Assembly (NCBI RefSeq): GCF_008923205.2 | Contig: NZ_WBMS02000029.1 | Location: 27,842-79,568, forward strand | DNA length: 51,727 nt | Origin: Actinomadura physcomitrii | GTDB lineage: Bacteria > Actinomycetota > Actinomycetes > Streptosporangiales > Streptosporangiaceae | Direction: 5' to 3' | Shown here: piece after piece, positions 40,542 through 48,272 of the stretch | How the letters are laid out: each line of letters begins with the position of its first letter | Numbering within the stretch: the stretch's first letter is position 1 | Position numbers and translations under genes: made by a program | Notes under the pieces: generated by a model | What the model was told of the DNA's origin: nothing | What the model saw: the letters and a program-made list of their open reading frames with translations, nothing else | Database searches by the model: none

Positions 40542-41387
40542 ATGCCCGACGACGCCTCCGGCGCGGCGTCGCAGGAGCACGGCGCCGTGCCCGCCGGCCG
40601 CGCCGTGCCCGGTCGGCGCCCCACCGTGACCAGCCGGGTCCTCGGCATCCTCGGCGCGTTCACCCCCGAGCGCCCGGCGCTGACCATCACGCAGCTCGCG
40701 CGCCGCGCCGGGCTGCCGCTGTCCACCGCCCACCGGCTCGTCGGCGAGCTGGCCTCCTGGGGCGCGCTCGAACGCGACGACGCGGGCCTCTACCGCGTCG
40801 GGCTGCGGCTGTGGGAGGTCGGCGCGCTCGCGCGCGGGCCGGCGCTCCGCGAGGCGGCGATGCCGTTCCTGGAGGACCTGTACGAGGCCACCCACGAGAA
40901 CGTCCACCTCGCCGTCCTGGACGGCCTGGACGTCGTCTACATCGAGCGGATCTCCGCCCGCGACGCCGTGCACGTGTTCTCCCGCGTCGGGGGCCGCTGG
41001 CCCGCGCACGCGACCGGCGTCGGCCTCGCCATGCTCGCGCACTCCGACCGGGACCTGCAGGAACGGGCGATCGCCGGGCCGCTGCGCCGCTTCACGCGAC
41101 GGACCATCGCCACCGGGCCCGAGCTGCGCCGCGCCCTCGCCGAGGTCCGGCGGACCGGGGCCGCGGTCAGCGACGGGCAGGTGGAGACGTTCGCGATGTC
41201 GGTCGGCGCGCCGGTGTTCGGCCCGGACGACGCGGTGGTGGCGGCCGTCGCGGTCGTCGTCCCGGCGTCCGGCTGGGAGGCGCGCTCGCTCGTCCCGGTC
41301 GTGCGGGCCGGCGCCCGGGGCATCTCCCGCGCGCTCGGCGCGCCGCGCGCCCTGCGGCCGCCGGAATCGGCGATGCGCGAGGTCTGA
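40542..41387 (+). CDS. IclR-family transcriptional regulator
   Basis: 281 residues from the ATG at 40542, which has GAGAGGAC upstream; an ATG at 40521 lies almost on the predicted transcription start. The winged HTH spans about 38-90 (LTITQLARRAGLPLSTAHRL, then VGELASWGALERD), and the effector domain is recognisable by VHLAVLDGLDVVYIERISAR and WPAHATGVGLAMLAHS. IclR proteins in this context usually control aromatic-acid catabolism. The Rieske oxygenase gene follows on the same strand, 122 bases on, with a palindrome between them. Confidence 0.92.
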   Translation: MPDDASGAASQEHGAVPAGRAVPGRRPTVTSRVLGILGAFTPERPALTITQLARRAGLPLSTAHRLVGELASWGALERDDAGLYRVGLRLWEVGALARGPALREAAMPFLEDLYEATHENVHLAVLDGLDVVYIERISARDAVHVFSRVGGRWPAHATGVGLAMLAHSDRDLQERAIAGPLRRFTRRTIATGPELRRALAEVRRTGAAVSDGQVETFAMSVGAPVFGPDDAVVAAVAVVVPASGWEARSLVPVVRAGARGISRALGAPRALRPPESAMREV

Positions 41388-41417
41388 CCCACGTCCGGGC
41401 GGCCCGCCCGCGGGTTC

Positions 41418-41432
41418 TTCCGCTGGACGGAA
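41418..41432. promoter_or_regulatory. Palindrome upstream of the Rieske oxygenase
   Basis: TTCCG-CTGGA-CGGAA, a perfect 5-bp inverted repeat. It is followed by TCGGGGTGG, whose complement CCACCCCGA recurs just before the oxygenase start. This is a candidate binding site for the upstream IclR regulator. Confidence 0.45.
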
Positions 41433-41509
41433 TCGGGGTGGCCCGGGCTCACGGGCGGCGGCGAGGGTCGTCCCCACGATCCTTCGCCCACCCCGAAATG
41501 GAGCAGCCC

Positions 41510-42532
41510 ATGGCCGTCGCACGCGACCAGTGGTACGTCGCCGCCTACAGCGAGGAGGTGGGCGAGGGACTGCTCGCCCGGACGATCTGCGGGGAGCCGC
41601 TCGTCATGTACCGGACGGGGGCGGGCCGGGCCGTCGCGCTCGCCGACCGCTGCGTGCACCGGCGCTTCCCGCTCTCGCGGAGCAACCGCGACGGCGACCG
41701 GATCGTCTGCGGCTACCACGGCTTCACCTACGCGCCCGACGGGGCATGCGTCGCGGTGCCGGGGCAGACCCGGATCCCGCGCACCGCCCGCGTCCCCGCC
41801 TACCAGGTCGTCGAGCAGGACTCCCTGGTCTGGGTGTGGATCGGCGACGGGACGGGCGACGCCGCCGCGATCCCGCGCGCCCCCTGGCTGACCTCGCCGG
41901 ACTATGTGACCGTCCGCGGCATGGAGCCGCTCGCCGCGCGGTACGAGCTGCTCGTCGACAACCTGCTCGACCTGTCCCACGAGACGTACCTGCACGCCGG
42001 GTACATCGGCACGCCCGAGGTCGCGCAGACCCCGATCACGACGGAGGTCGACGACGAGGCCGGGATCGTCTACGTGAGCCGCCGCATGAAGGACGTCGAG
42101 TGCCCGCCGTTCTACGCGACGTCGACCGGCATCGAGGGCCGCATCGACCGGTGGCAGGACATCGAGTACCACCCGCCGTGCTTCTACCTGCTGCACAGCC
42201 GGATCGCGCCGGCCGGCGTGGAGCCCGGACCGGACGGCGACGACCCGCGCGCCTTCCACGTGGAGGTCGGGTACGCGATCGTCCCGGAGACCGGCACGAC
42301 CACCCACGACTTCTGGTGGGTCGCCCGCGACTTCGCGCTGGACGACGCGGAGGTCTCGCGGTTCCTGCGCGACAGCAACCGGACCGTCGTCCTCCAGGAC
42401 GTCGATGCCCTGAACGTCCTGGAGACGGTGATCGCCGCCGAGCCCGAGGGCTACCAGGAGCTGTCCATCAACATCGACACCGGCGGGCTGGCGGCCCGGC
42501 GCGTCCTGCAGCGGATCACGGGCGCGCGATGA
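41510..42532 (+). CDS. Rieske non-heme iron oxygenase, vanillate demethylase-like
   Basis: 340 residues from an ATG seven bases after GGAG. The Rieske cluster ligands are Cys48, His50, Cys67 and His70 (CVHRRFP ... VCGYHGF). The mononuclear iron site is in LVDNLLDLSHETYLHAGY (two His), with a downstream Asp in VVLQDVDALN. Size and motifs match VanA-type oxygenases that O-demethylate methoxyaromatics such as vanillate. The reductase partner (VanB type) is not in the window. The last bases overlap the start of a 48-residue gene. Confidence 0.92.
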   Translation: MAVARDQWYVAAYSEEVGEGLLARTICGEPLVMYRTGAGRAVALADRCVHRRFPLSRSNRDGDRIVCGYHGFTYAPDGACVAVPGQTRIPRTARVPAYQVVEQDSLVWVWIGDGTGDAAAIPRAPWLTSPDYVTVRGMEPLAARYELLVDNLLDLSHETYLHAGYIGTPEVAQTPITTEVDDEAGIVYVSRRMKDVECPPFYATSTGIEGRIDRWQDIEYHPPCFYLLHSRIAPAGVEPGPDGDDPRAFHVEVGYAIVPETGTTTHDFWWVARDFALDDAEVSRFLRDSNRTVVLQDVDALNVLETVIAAEPEGYQELSINIDTGGLAARRVLQRITGAR

Positions 42533-42675
42533 GCGCGGGCCGCCTGCGGGTGGAGTGGTCGCCGGGCTCGGACCGGCTCACCGGCATCTGCCACTGCGGC
42601 GCCCGGCGCACCGCGGAGGACCCGGCGGCGATCTGGGCGTGGCTGCTGTCCCACCCCGACCACGACGCCTCATAA
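42529..42675 (+). CDS. Small Cys/His protein coupled to the oxygenase
   Basis: 48 residues. The ATG overlaps the oxygenase stop (ATGA), which implies translational coupling. The sequence has CHC (Cys21, His22, Cys23) followed by a helix (DPAAIWAWLLSHPDH) ending in His42 and His45, so a metal or cluster site is conceivable. GC-rich third positions agree with coding. I do not recognise a family. It could be a small assembly factor or subunit of the oxygenase. Confidence 0.7.
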   Translation: MSAGRLRVEWSPGSDRLTGICHCGARRTAEDPAAIWAWLLSHPDHDAS

Positions 42676-42708
42676 GCCGGGGTACCGGGACCGGCCCGGT
42701 ACCCCGGC
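42676..42708. terminator. Perfect hairpin filling the convergent gap
   Basis: GCCGGGGTACCGGG, loop ACCGG, CCCGGTACCCCGGC: a 14-pair perfect stem. It begins right after the small-protein stop codon (42673-42675) and ends right before the stop codon of the opposing permease (42709-42711), so the whole intergenic space is terminator. Confidence 0.85.
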
Positions 42709-44346
42709 TCAGCCGATGTCGCGGCGCCGGAAGCCGAGCAGCGCCGCCGCGGCGACCGCGACCGCGACGGCGGTCAGGGCGGCGACCGGCAGGACGCCGA
42801 ACCCGCCGCCGGGCAGCTTCGGCGTGTGCGTGAACGGCGAGACGTCCATGACCGCCTGCGGCAGCTTCAGCAGCGGCCCGACCTGCCCGAGCAGCAGGCA
42901 GGCGGCGAGCACGCCCCAGCCGGCGGCCGTCGCGCGGGGGAGCAGGCCGAAGACCAGCGCGGTGACCGCGGCGACGACCCACACCGCCGGCAGCTGCACG
43001 AGCGCGGCGCCGAGCTGCCGGGGGAGCTGGCCGCCCAGGTCGTGCGTGCGGGCGCCGTGCACCAGCCCGACGGCGAGCCCGCTGAGGCCGAGCAGCACCG
43101 CCGTGCCCGCGACGGTGACGGCGAGGTTCGCAGCGGCCCAGCGGGTCCGGCCGACGGCGGCCGCGAGCACCGGCTCGAGGCGCCCGCCGCTCTCCTCCGC
43201 CCGCATCCGCAGCACGCCCTGCACCGTGAAGGCCGACGCGAACAGGGCCATCAGGCCCATGGCGGTGGCGAGGAACGCGTCGGCGAGGTCCTGCTGCCCG
43301 CCCATCTCGCGGATGTCGTCGAGGACGGCGTCGCTGCCGTTGACCAGGTCGCCGACGCCGTCGGCGACGCCGCCGATGGCGAGCCCGTACACCAGGAACG
43401 CGGTGGACCAGCCGAGCAGCGTGCCGCGCTGCAGCCGCCACGCCAGCGAGAGCGGGCCGCGCAGCGACGCCGCCGCCCTGGCGGGGCCCGCCGACGGGGA
43501 GATGATCCCGGCGCCGAGGTCGCGCCGTCCGGCCAGCGCGTACGCGGCGGCGGCCAGGACCGCGAACGCCAGGAGCGAGAGCAGCAGCACGGCCCACTGC
43601 TCGCCGGCGTGCGGGCGCACCCGCTGGGCCCAGCCGATCGGGGACAGCCAGGACAGCCAGTGCGCGGAACCGGCGTCCGCCACGCCCCGGACCAGGTACG
43701 CGGCGGCGAGCACGCCGAACGCCAGCCCGTTGGCCAGCCGGGACGTCTCGCCGAGCTGCGCGGTGACGGCGGCGACCCCGGCGAACACCAGGCCCGCTCC
43801 GAACCAGGACAGCCCGAACGCGACCGACCCGGCGGCCGGCAGCCCGAACAGCAGCATGACGATCGCGGCCAGGGCCGCCGCCGTCGCGGCGGCCGTCACG
43901 GCGGCGGCGAGCGCGGCGGTCAGCGGGGCGCGGCGCCCGACGGCGGCGGCGCCGACCAGCTCCAGCCGGCCCGTCTCCTCCTCGGCGCGCGTGTGCCGGA
44001 CGACGAGCAGCACGCACATCACGGCGGTGAGCGCGGCGCCGGTCGTGCCGACGCGCCACGCGCTGACGCCCGCGGCCGTGTGGCCGTTCAGCACCGGCCC
44101 GTACAGCGCCCGCATGGACGGGTTGCCGTTGATGCCGCGCGCGAAGCCCTCCAGCGAGGCGGGCGTGTCGTACCCGTTCTTGAAGCTGTAGACGGTGCTT
44201 GCCACCAGCGCGGTCAGCAGGTAGAGCCAGGACGGCACCATCACGCGGTCGCGGCGCAGCCACATCTTCAGCAGCGTGCCCGCGCCCGCGAGGCCGCCGT
44301 CCCCGCGGGCGGCCCGCGCCCGGGGCCGCAGCGTCGTGGCGGTCAT
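42709..44346 (-). CDS. ABC-2-type exporter permease
   Basis: 545 residues with about twelve hydrophobic spans in two similar halves; each half carries a TGRLELV / SGGRLEPV segment followed by AAAVGR (EEETGRLELVGAAAVGR and EESGGRLEPVLAAAVGR), showing internal duplication. Permeases of this form are exporters often annotated as polyketide-antibiotic transporters. The start overlaps the ATPase stop (ATGA). With the ATPase it should export a hydrophobic compound or antibiotic; the operon is headed by a TetR repressor, which fits drug-induced efflux. Confidence 0.88.
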   Translation of the reverse strand: MTATTLRPRARAARGDGGLAGAGTLLKMWLRRDRVMVPSWLYLLTALVASTVYSFKNGYDTPASLEGFARGINGNPSMRALYGPVLNGHTAAGVSAWRVGTTGAALTAVMCVLLVVRHTRAEEETGRLELVGAAAVGRRAPLTAALAAAVTAAATAAALAAIVMLLFGLPAAGSVAFGLSWFGAGLVFAGVAAVTAQLGETSRLANGLAFGVLAAAYLVRGVADAGSAHWLSWLSPIGWAQRVRPHAGEQWAVLLLSLLAFAVLAAAAYALAGRRDLGAGIISPSAGPARAAASLRGPLSLAWRLQRGTLLGWSTAFLVYGLAIGGVADGVGDLVNGSDAVLDDIREMGGQQDLADAFLATAMGLMALFASAFTVQGVLRMRAEESGGRLEPVLAAAVGRTRWAAANLAVTVAGTAVLLGLSGLAVGLVHGARTHDLGGQLPRQLGAALVQLPAVWVVAAVTALVFGLLPRATAAGWGVLAACLLLGQVGPLLKLPQAVMDVSPFTHTPKLPGGGFGVLPVAALTAVAVAVAAAALLGFRRRDIG

Positions 44347-45281
44347 GCCACGCCGCCTTCCTGCAGGGCCGCACCGTCTTCCCGGAGCGCCCGCCCGCCG
44401 TGGTCGTCCTCGTAGTGCCGCAGGAACAGCTCCTCGAGCGTGGGCGGCCGGCTGGTGAGGGACCGGACGCCGATCTCGGTGAGCTGCCGGAGCGCGGCGT
44501 CCAGCTCGGCCGTCTCGACCTCGAAGGAGATGGTGTCGCCGTCGATGCGCACGTCGTGCGCGCCGGGCAGCGGGACGCCGTCGGGCGGCCCGGCGAGCTC
44601 CGCGCGGATCGACGTGCGGGTCAGGTGGCGCAGCTCGGCGAGCGTGCCGGTCTCCACCGTGCGGCCCTTGCGGATGATGGTGACGCGGTCGCAGAGGGCC
44701 TCCACCTCGCTGAGGATGTGGCTGGACAGCAGGACCGTCCGGCCGGCGCGCCGCTCCTCCCGCACGCACTCCTGGAACGCCTCCTCCATGAGCGGGTCCA
44801 GGCCGGACGTGGGCTCGTCGAGGATGAGCAGCTCGGCGTCCGACGCGAACGCCGCGACGAGCGCGACCTTCTGCCGGTTGCCCTTGGAGTAGGCGCGGCC
44901 CCGCTTCCTCGGGTCCAGCTCGAAGCGGTCGAGGAGGTCGGCGCGGCGGCGGTCGTCCAGCCCGCCGCGCAGCCGCCCGAGCAGGTCGATGACCTCGCCG
45001 CCGGACAGGTTCGGCCACAGCGTGACGTCGCCGGGGACGTAGGCGAGGCGCCGGTGCAGGGCGGTCGCCTCCCGCCAGGGGTCCCCGCCGAGCAGCGCGG
45101 CGGTCCCGGCGTCGGCGCGCATCAGCCCGAGCAGGACGCGGACGGCGGTGGACTTCCCGGCGCCGTTCGGGCCGAGGAAGCCGTGCACCTCCCCGGACGC
45201 CACGCGCAGGTCGAGCCCGTCGAGCGCGCGCGTCCGGCCGAACGTCTTGACCAGGCCGTCGGCCCGTACAGCGTCAGTCAT
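44343..45281 (-). CDS. ABC exporter ATPase (drug-resistance type)
   Basis: 312 residues. Walker A GPNGAGKST, Q-loop region LAYVPGD, signature-region YSKGNRQKVALV (SKGNRQ in place of LSGGQ), Walker B LLILDEPTSGLDP and the His-loop LLSSHIL are present. A C-terminal extension of about 80 residues (GVRSLTSRPPTLEELFLRHY) is typical of DrrA/CcmA-like exporter ATPases. It lies 12 bases after the TetR gene and overlaps the permease gene. Confidence 0.94.
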   Translation of the reverse strand: MTDAVRADGLVKTFGRTRALDGLDLRVASGEVHGFLGPNGAGKSTAVRVLLGLMRADAGTAALLGGDPWREATALHRRLAYVPGDVTLWPNLSGGEVIDLLGRLRGGLDDRRRADLLDRFELDPRKRGRAYSKGNRQKVALVAAFASDAELLILDEPTSGLDPLMEEAFQECVREERRAGRTVLLSSHILSEVEALCDRVTIIRKGRTVETGTLAELRHLTRTSIRAELAGPPDGVPLPGAHDVRIDGDTISFEVETAELDAALRQLTEIGVRSLTSRPPTLEELFLRHYEDDHGGRALREDGAALQEGGVA

Positions 45282-45293
45282 CCCAGCCTTCTT

Positions 45294-45989
45294 TCATGGG
45301 CCTTCCTCGGTGGGAGCGCCGTTCCCGGCGCGGGCGGTGCGCCCGAAACCTTCGCTCTCGTACGCCCGCATCGCGGCGCGGGCGCGCGCCGCGAGGTCCC
45401 GGCTGAGCAGGCGGTCGTCGATGATCTCGAAGAGGGCGTGGCGCAGCCGCAGCGAGCCCTCGGGGGTGAAGGTGTCGACGCCGAGCACCCGCGACAGGTG
45501 CTCGTGCAGCACCTCCATCCCGATCGTCATCGCGACGAGGGCGGCGGAGTAGGCGTGCACGTCGGTGGTGGCGGGCGCGTTCACCCCGGGTGGCAGGTCG
45601 GCGGCGAAGTAGGCCTCGGTGGTGTCGACCAGGTCGTCGAACACCCGCGCGGCGGCGGGGGAGCCGTCGACGAGCGCGCGGGCGAGGTAGCGGCGCACCG
45701 GCAGGTCGATCCGCATCGCCTTCGCCAGGAACCCCGGGTCGCCGATCCCGTCGATCTTCTCGGCGCTGAGCCGGCGGATCGTGTCGAGCGCGTAGGCGTC
45801 GCACGCCTCGCGGAGCTCCTGCTTGGAGCCGAAATGGTGCTGGACGAGCCCGACCGAGACGCCGGCGGCCTCGGCGATGCCGCGGAACGTGGCGCCCTTC
45901 ATGCCGTGCTCGGCGAACATCTCCAGCGCGGCGTCCCTGATCCGCGCCCGCGCCGTCAGATCCTCCGCCGCGGGGCCCGGCTCCGTCAC
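45294..45989 (-). CDS. TetR-family repressor of the ABC exporter
   Basis: 231 residues from a GTG preceded by GGGAGGTGGAG. The HTH is RIRDAALEMFAEHGMKGATF, then RGIAEAAGVSVGLVQHHFGS-KQEL. First gene of the TetR / ATPase / permease operon. The promoter region upstream contains a long imperfect palindrome made of two ATACGC-TGTAT sites, the probable operator for autorepression and exporter control. The ligand is likely the exported compound. Confidence 0.93.
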   Translation of the reverse strand: MTEPGPAAEDLTARARIRDAALEMFAEHGMKGATFRGIAEAAGVSVGLVQHHFGSKQELREACDAYALDTIRRLSAEKIDGIGDPGFLAKAMRIDLPVRRYLARALVDGSPAAARVFDDLVDTTEAYFAADLPPGVNAPATTDVHAYSAALVAMTIGMEVLHEHLSRVLGVDTFTPEGSLRLRHALFEIIDDRLLSRDLAARARAAMRAYESEGFGRTARAGNGAPTEEGP

Positions 45990-46018
45990 GCTCCACCTCC
46001 CATACAAACGTTCAGTCT

Positions 46019-46051
46019 CCAATACGCATGTATACCATACGCGTGTATTGG
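46019..46051. promoter_or_regulatory. TetR-type operator (15-3-15 inverted repeat)
   Basis: CCAATACGCATGTAT, three bases, ATACGCGTGTATTGG. The arms match at 12 of 15 positions, and each arm carries its own near-palindrome, ATACGCATGTAT and ATACGCGTGTAT, 15 bp apart, so two TetR dimers could bind. It lies 30 bases upstream of the TetR gene. Confidence 0.65.
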
Positions 46052-46094
46052 TGCGGGCTCCGGGTCGGAAGATGGGAGGGGTGGAAGCGGTGAG

Positions 46095-46113
46095 TTAGCT
46101 TAGGCTAGCCTTA
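46095..46113. promoter_or_regulatory. Iron box 1 (DtxR/DmdR type)
   Basis: TTAGCTTAGGCTAGCCTTA matches the actinobacterial iron-box consensus TTAGGTTAGGCTAACCTAA at 16 of 19 positions. It ends six bases before the GTG of the first FecCD permease, so repression by iron-loaded regulator is expected and the transcript may be leaderless. Confidence 0.75.
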
Positions 46114-46119
46114 TTAACT

Positions 46120-47181
46120 GTGCTGTCCCTCGCGCGGAGAACCCCCCGCACACCCCCGGCGGAGGAGGCCGCCGCGCCTCCCGCCCGGCGTCCGGCGGGC
46201 CGCTGGGCCGGGCTCGGCGCCCTCGCCGTCCTCCTGCTGCTGGCGGCCGCGGCGAGCCTCGCCGTCGGCGCCGAGCACGTCCCGCTCGGGAAGGTCGCGC
46301 CGGCCGTGCTCGCGCCGGACGGGTCGCGGGACGCGCTGATCGTGCACGAGCTGCGGCTCCCGCGCACCCTGCTCGGGATCGGCGCCGGCGTCGCGCTCGG
46401 CCTGGCCGGCGCGGTGATGCAGGCGCTCACCCGCAACCCCCTCGCCGAGCCCGGCCTGCTCGGCGTGAACGGCGGCGCCGCGCTCGCGGTCGTCATCGTC
46501 ATCGGGGCGCTGCGCGCCGACGACGTCCTGGTCTACGTGTGGGCCGCGTTCATCGGCGCCGCCGGCGCCGCGGTGCTCGTCCACACGATCGGCGCGCGCG
46601 GGCGCGGCGGTGCCTCGCCCGCCCGGCTGGTGCTCGCCGGCGCCGCCGTGAACGCCGTGTTCAGCGCGCTGACGGCCGGCCTGATGCTGCTCAGCCCGCG
46701 CGCCTTCAACGGCTTCCGGTTCTGGCAGGTCGGCACCCTCGCCGGGCGGGACACCGCGGTGTTCGTCCGCGTCCTGCCGTTCATCGCCGCCGGGACGGTC
46801 CTCGCGCTGCTGCTCGCCCGGCCGCTGAACGCCCTCGGCCTCGGCGACGAGGCGGGCCGCGCGCTCGGCGCGCACCCCGGGCGGACGCGGGGGCTCGGCG
46901 CCCTCGCGGTCGTGCTGCTGTGCGGGTCGGCGACCGCGGCCGTCGGGCCGATCACGTTCCTCGGCCTCGCCGTCCCGTACGCGGTCCGCGCGCTCGTCGG
47001 GCCCGACCAGCGCTGGGTGCTGCCGTACTCGATGCTGCTCGCGCCCGTCGTGCTGCTCGCCGCCGACATCGCCGGACGCGTCGCCGCGCCGGGCGAGCTG
47101 CAGACCGGGATCGTCACCGCGTTCCTCGGCGCGCCGCTGTTCATGCTGATCGTCCGGCGGGGAAGGACGCGTGAGCTGTGA
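46120..47181 (+). CDS. Ferric-siderophore ABC permease (FecCD), subunit 1
   Basis: 353 residues from a GTG with no ribosome site, directly behind the iron box. About nine hydrophobic spans; family signatures are LRLPRTLLGIGAGVALGLAG, MQALTRNPLAEPGLLGVNGG and AAVGPITFLGLAVPYAVRAL. It pairs with the permease whose GTG overlaps its stop (GTGA). Together they import ferric siderophore; the binding protein and ATPase are not in the window. Confidence 0.94.
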   Translation: MLSLARRTPRTPPAEEAAAPPARRPAGRWAGLGALAVLLLLAAAASLAVGAEHVPLGKVAPAVLAPDGSRDALIVHELRLPRTLLGIGAGVALGLAGAVMQALTRNPLAEPGLLGVNGGAALAVVIVIGALRADDVLVYVWAAFIGAAGAAVLVHTIGARGRGGASPARLVLAGAAVNAVFSALTAGLMLLSPRAFNGFRFWQVGTLAGRDTAVFVRVLPFIAAGTVLALLLARPLNALGLGDEAGRALGAHPGRTRGLGALAVVLLCGSATAAVGPITFLGLAVPYAVRALVGPDQRWVLPYSMLLAPVVLLAADIAGRVAAPGELQTGIVTAFLGAPLFMLIVRRGRTREL

Positions 47182-48206
47182 GCCGCGTGGTGCGGGCCGG
47201 CGGGGTGTCGGTGCGGTGGGAGCCGCGGGCGGCGCTGGTGTGCGGGCTGGTGGCGCTGGTCGCGGCGGGTGCCGCGGTGCTCGTCGTCGGCTCCGGCGAG
47301 TTCCCCGTCCCGCCCGCCGACGTGGTGCGCTCGCTCATCGGGCAGGGCGACGCGGCGACCGACTTCATCGTCCGGACGCTGCGGCTGCCGCGCGCCGTCA
47401 CCGGGCTGCTGGCCGGGCTGGCGCTCGGCATGAGCGGCGCGATCTTCCAGAGCATGTCCCGCAACCCGCTCGGCAGCCCCGACCTCATCGGCTTCACCAC
47501 CGGATCGGCGACCGGCGCGCTGCTGCAGATCCTGGTGTTCGGCGGCGGCGCGGTCGCGATCACCGTCAGCTCGGTCGCGGGCGCCTTCCTCACCGGGGCG
47601 GGCGTCTACCTGGTCGCCTACCGGCGGGGCGGCGGCGTGCACGGCGTCCGGCTGGTGCTGGTCGGCGTGGCCGCCGCCGCGATGCTGGAGGCGGCGAACT
47701 CCTACCTCATCACCCGCGCCGAACTGCGCGAGGCGTACGAGGCCGCGTTCTGGCTGACCGGGAGCCTGAACGGGCGCGGCTGGGCGCAGGCGACGCCGCT
47801 CGCCGCCGCGCTCGCGGTGCTCGTACCCGCGGCGCTGCTGCTGTCCCGCCCGCTCGGCATGGGGGAGATGGGCGACGACGCGGCGCGCGCGCTCGGCGTG
47901 CCCGTCCAGCGGACGCGGGCGCTGCTGACGGTCGTGGGCGTCGGCCTCGTCGCGGCGGCGACCGCGGCCGCCGGGCCCGTCCCGTTCGTCGCGCTCGCGG
48001 CGCCGCAGCTCGCGCGGCGGCTGACGCGGCGTCCCGGTGTGCAGCCGCTGCCCGCCGGGCTGACCGGCGCCGCGCTGCTGGCCTGCGGCGACCTGATCTC
48101 GCTGCACCTGCCGGTGGCGATGCCGGTCGGGGTGGTGACCGGCGTGCTCGGCGGCGCCTACCTGGCCTGGCTGCTGCTCGCGGCCGGGCGCCGGACGGCC
48201 GCCTGA
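47178..48206 (+). CDS. Ferric-siderophore ABC permease (FecCD), subunit 2
   Basis: 342 residues. Signatures parallel the first subunit: LRLPRAVTGLLAGLALGMSG, FQSMSRNPLGSPDLIGFTTG, AAAGPVPFVALAAPQLARRL. Several transmembrane segments (for example AALVCGLVALVAAGAAVLVV). Translationally coupled to subunit 1, so both obey iron box 1. The transporter presumably takes up the siderophore assembled by the neighbouring NRPS. Confidence 0.94.
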   Translation: MSRVVRAGGVSVRWEPRAALVCGLVALVAAGAAVLVVGSGEFPVPPADVVRSLIGQGDAATDFIVRTLRLPRAVTGLLAGLALGMSGAIFQSMSRNPLGSPDLIGFTTGSATGALLQILVFGGGAVAITVSSVAGAFLTGAGVYLVAYRRGGGVHGVRLVLVGVAAAAMLEAANSYLITRAELREAYEAAFWLTGSLNGRGWAQATPLAAALAVLVPAALLLSRPLGMGEMGDDAARALGVPVQRTRALLTVVGVGLVAAATAAAGPVPFVALAAPQLARRLTRRPGVQPLPAGLTGAALLACGDLISLHLPVAMPVGVVTGVLGGAYLAWLLLAAGRRTAA

Positions 48207-48239
48207 CCGCCCCGCGTTGACGCCGGACCGGCAATCAAA

Positions 48240-48258
48240 TTAGGTTAGCCTTACCTAA
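48240..48258. promoter_or_regulatory. Iron box 2 (before the NRPS)
   Basis: TTAGGTTAGCCTTACCTAA matches the consensus iron box at 17 of 19 positions. It is followed by GAGGGGG and the NRPS GTG, so siderophore synthesis is expected to be shut off by iron. Confidence 0.85.
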
Positions 48259-48272
48259 GTTGAGGGGGTTCC

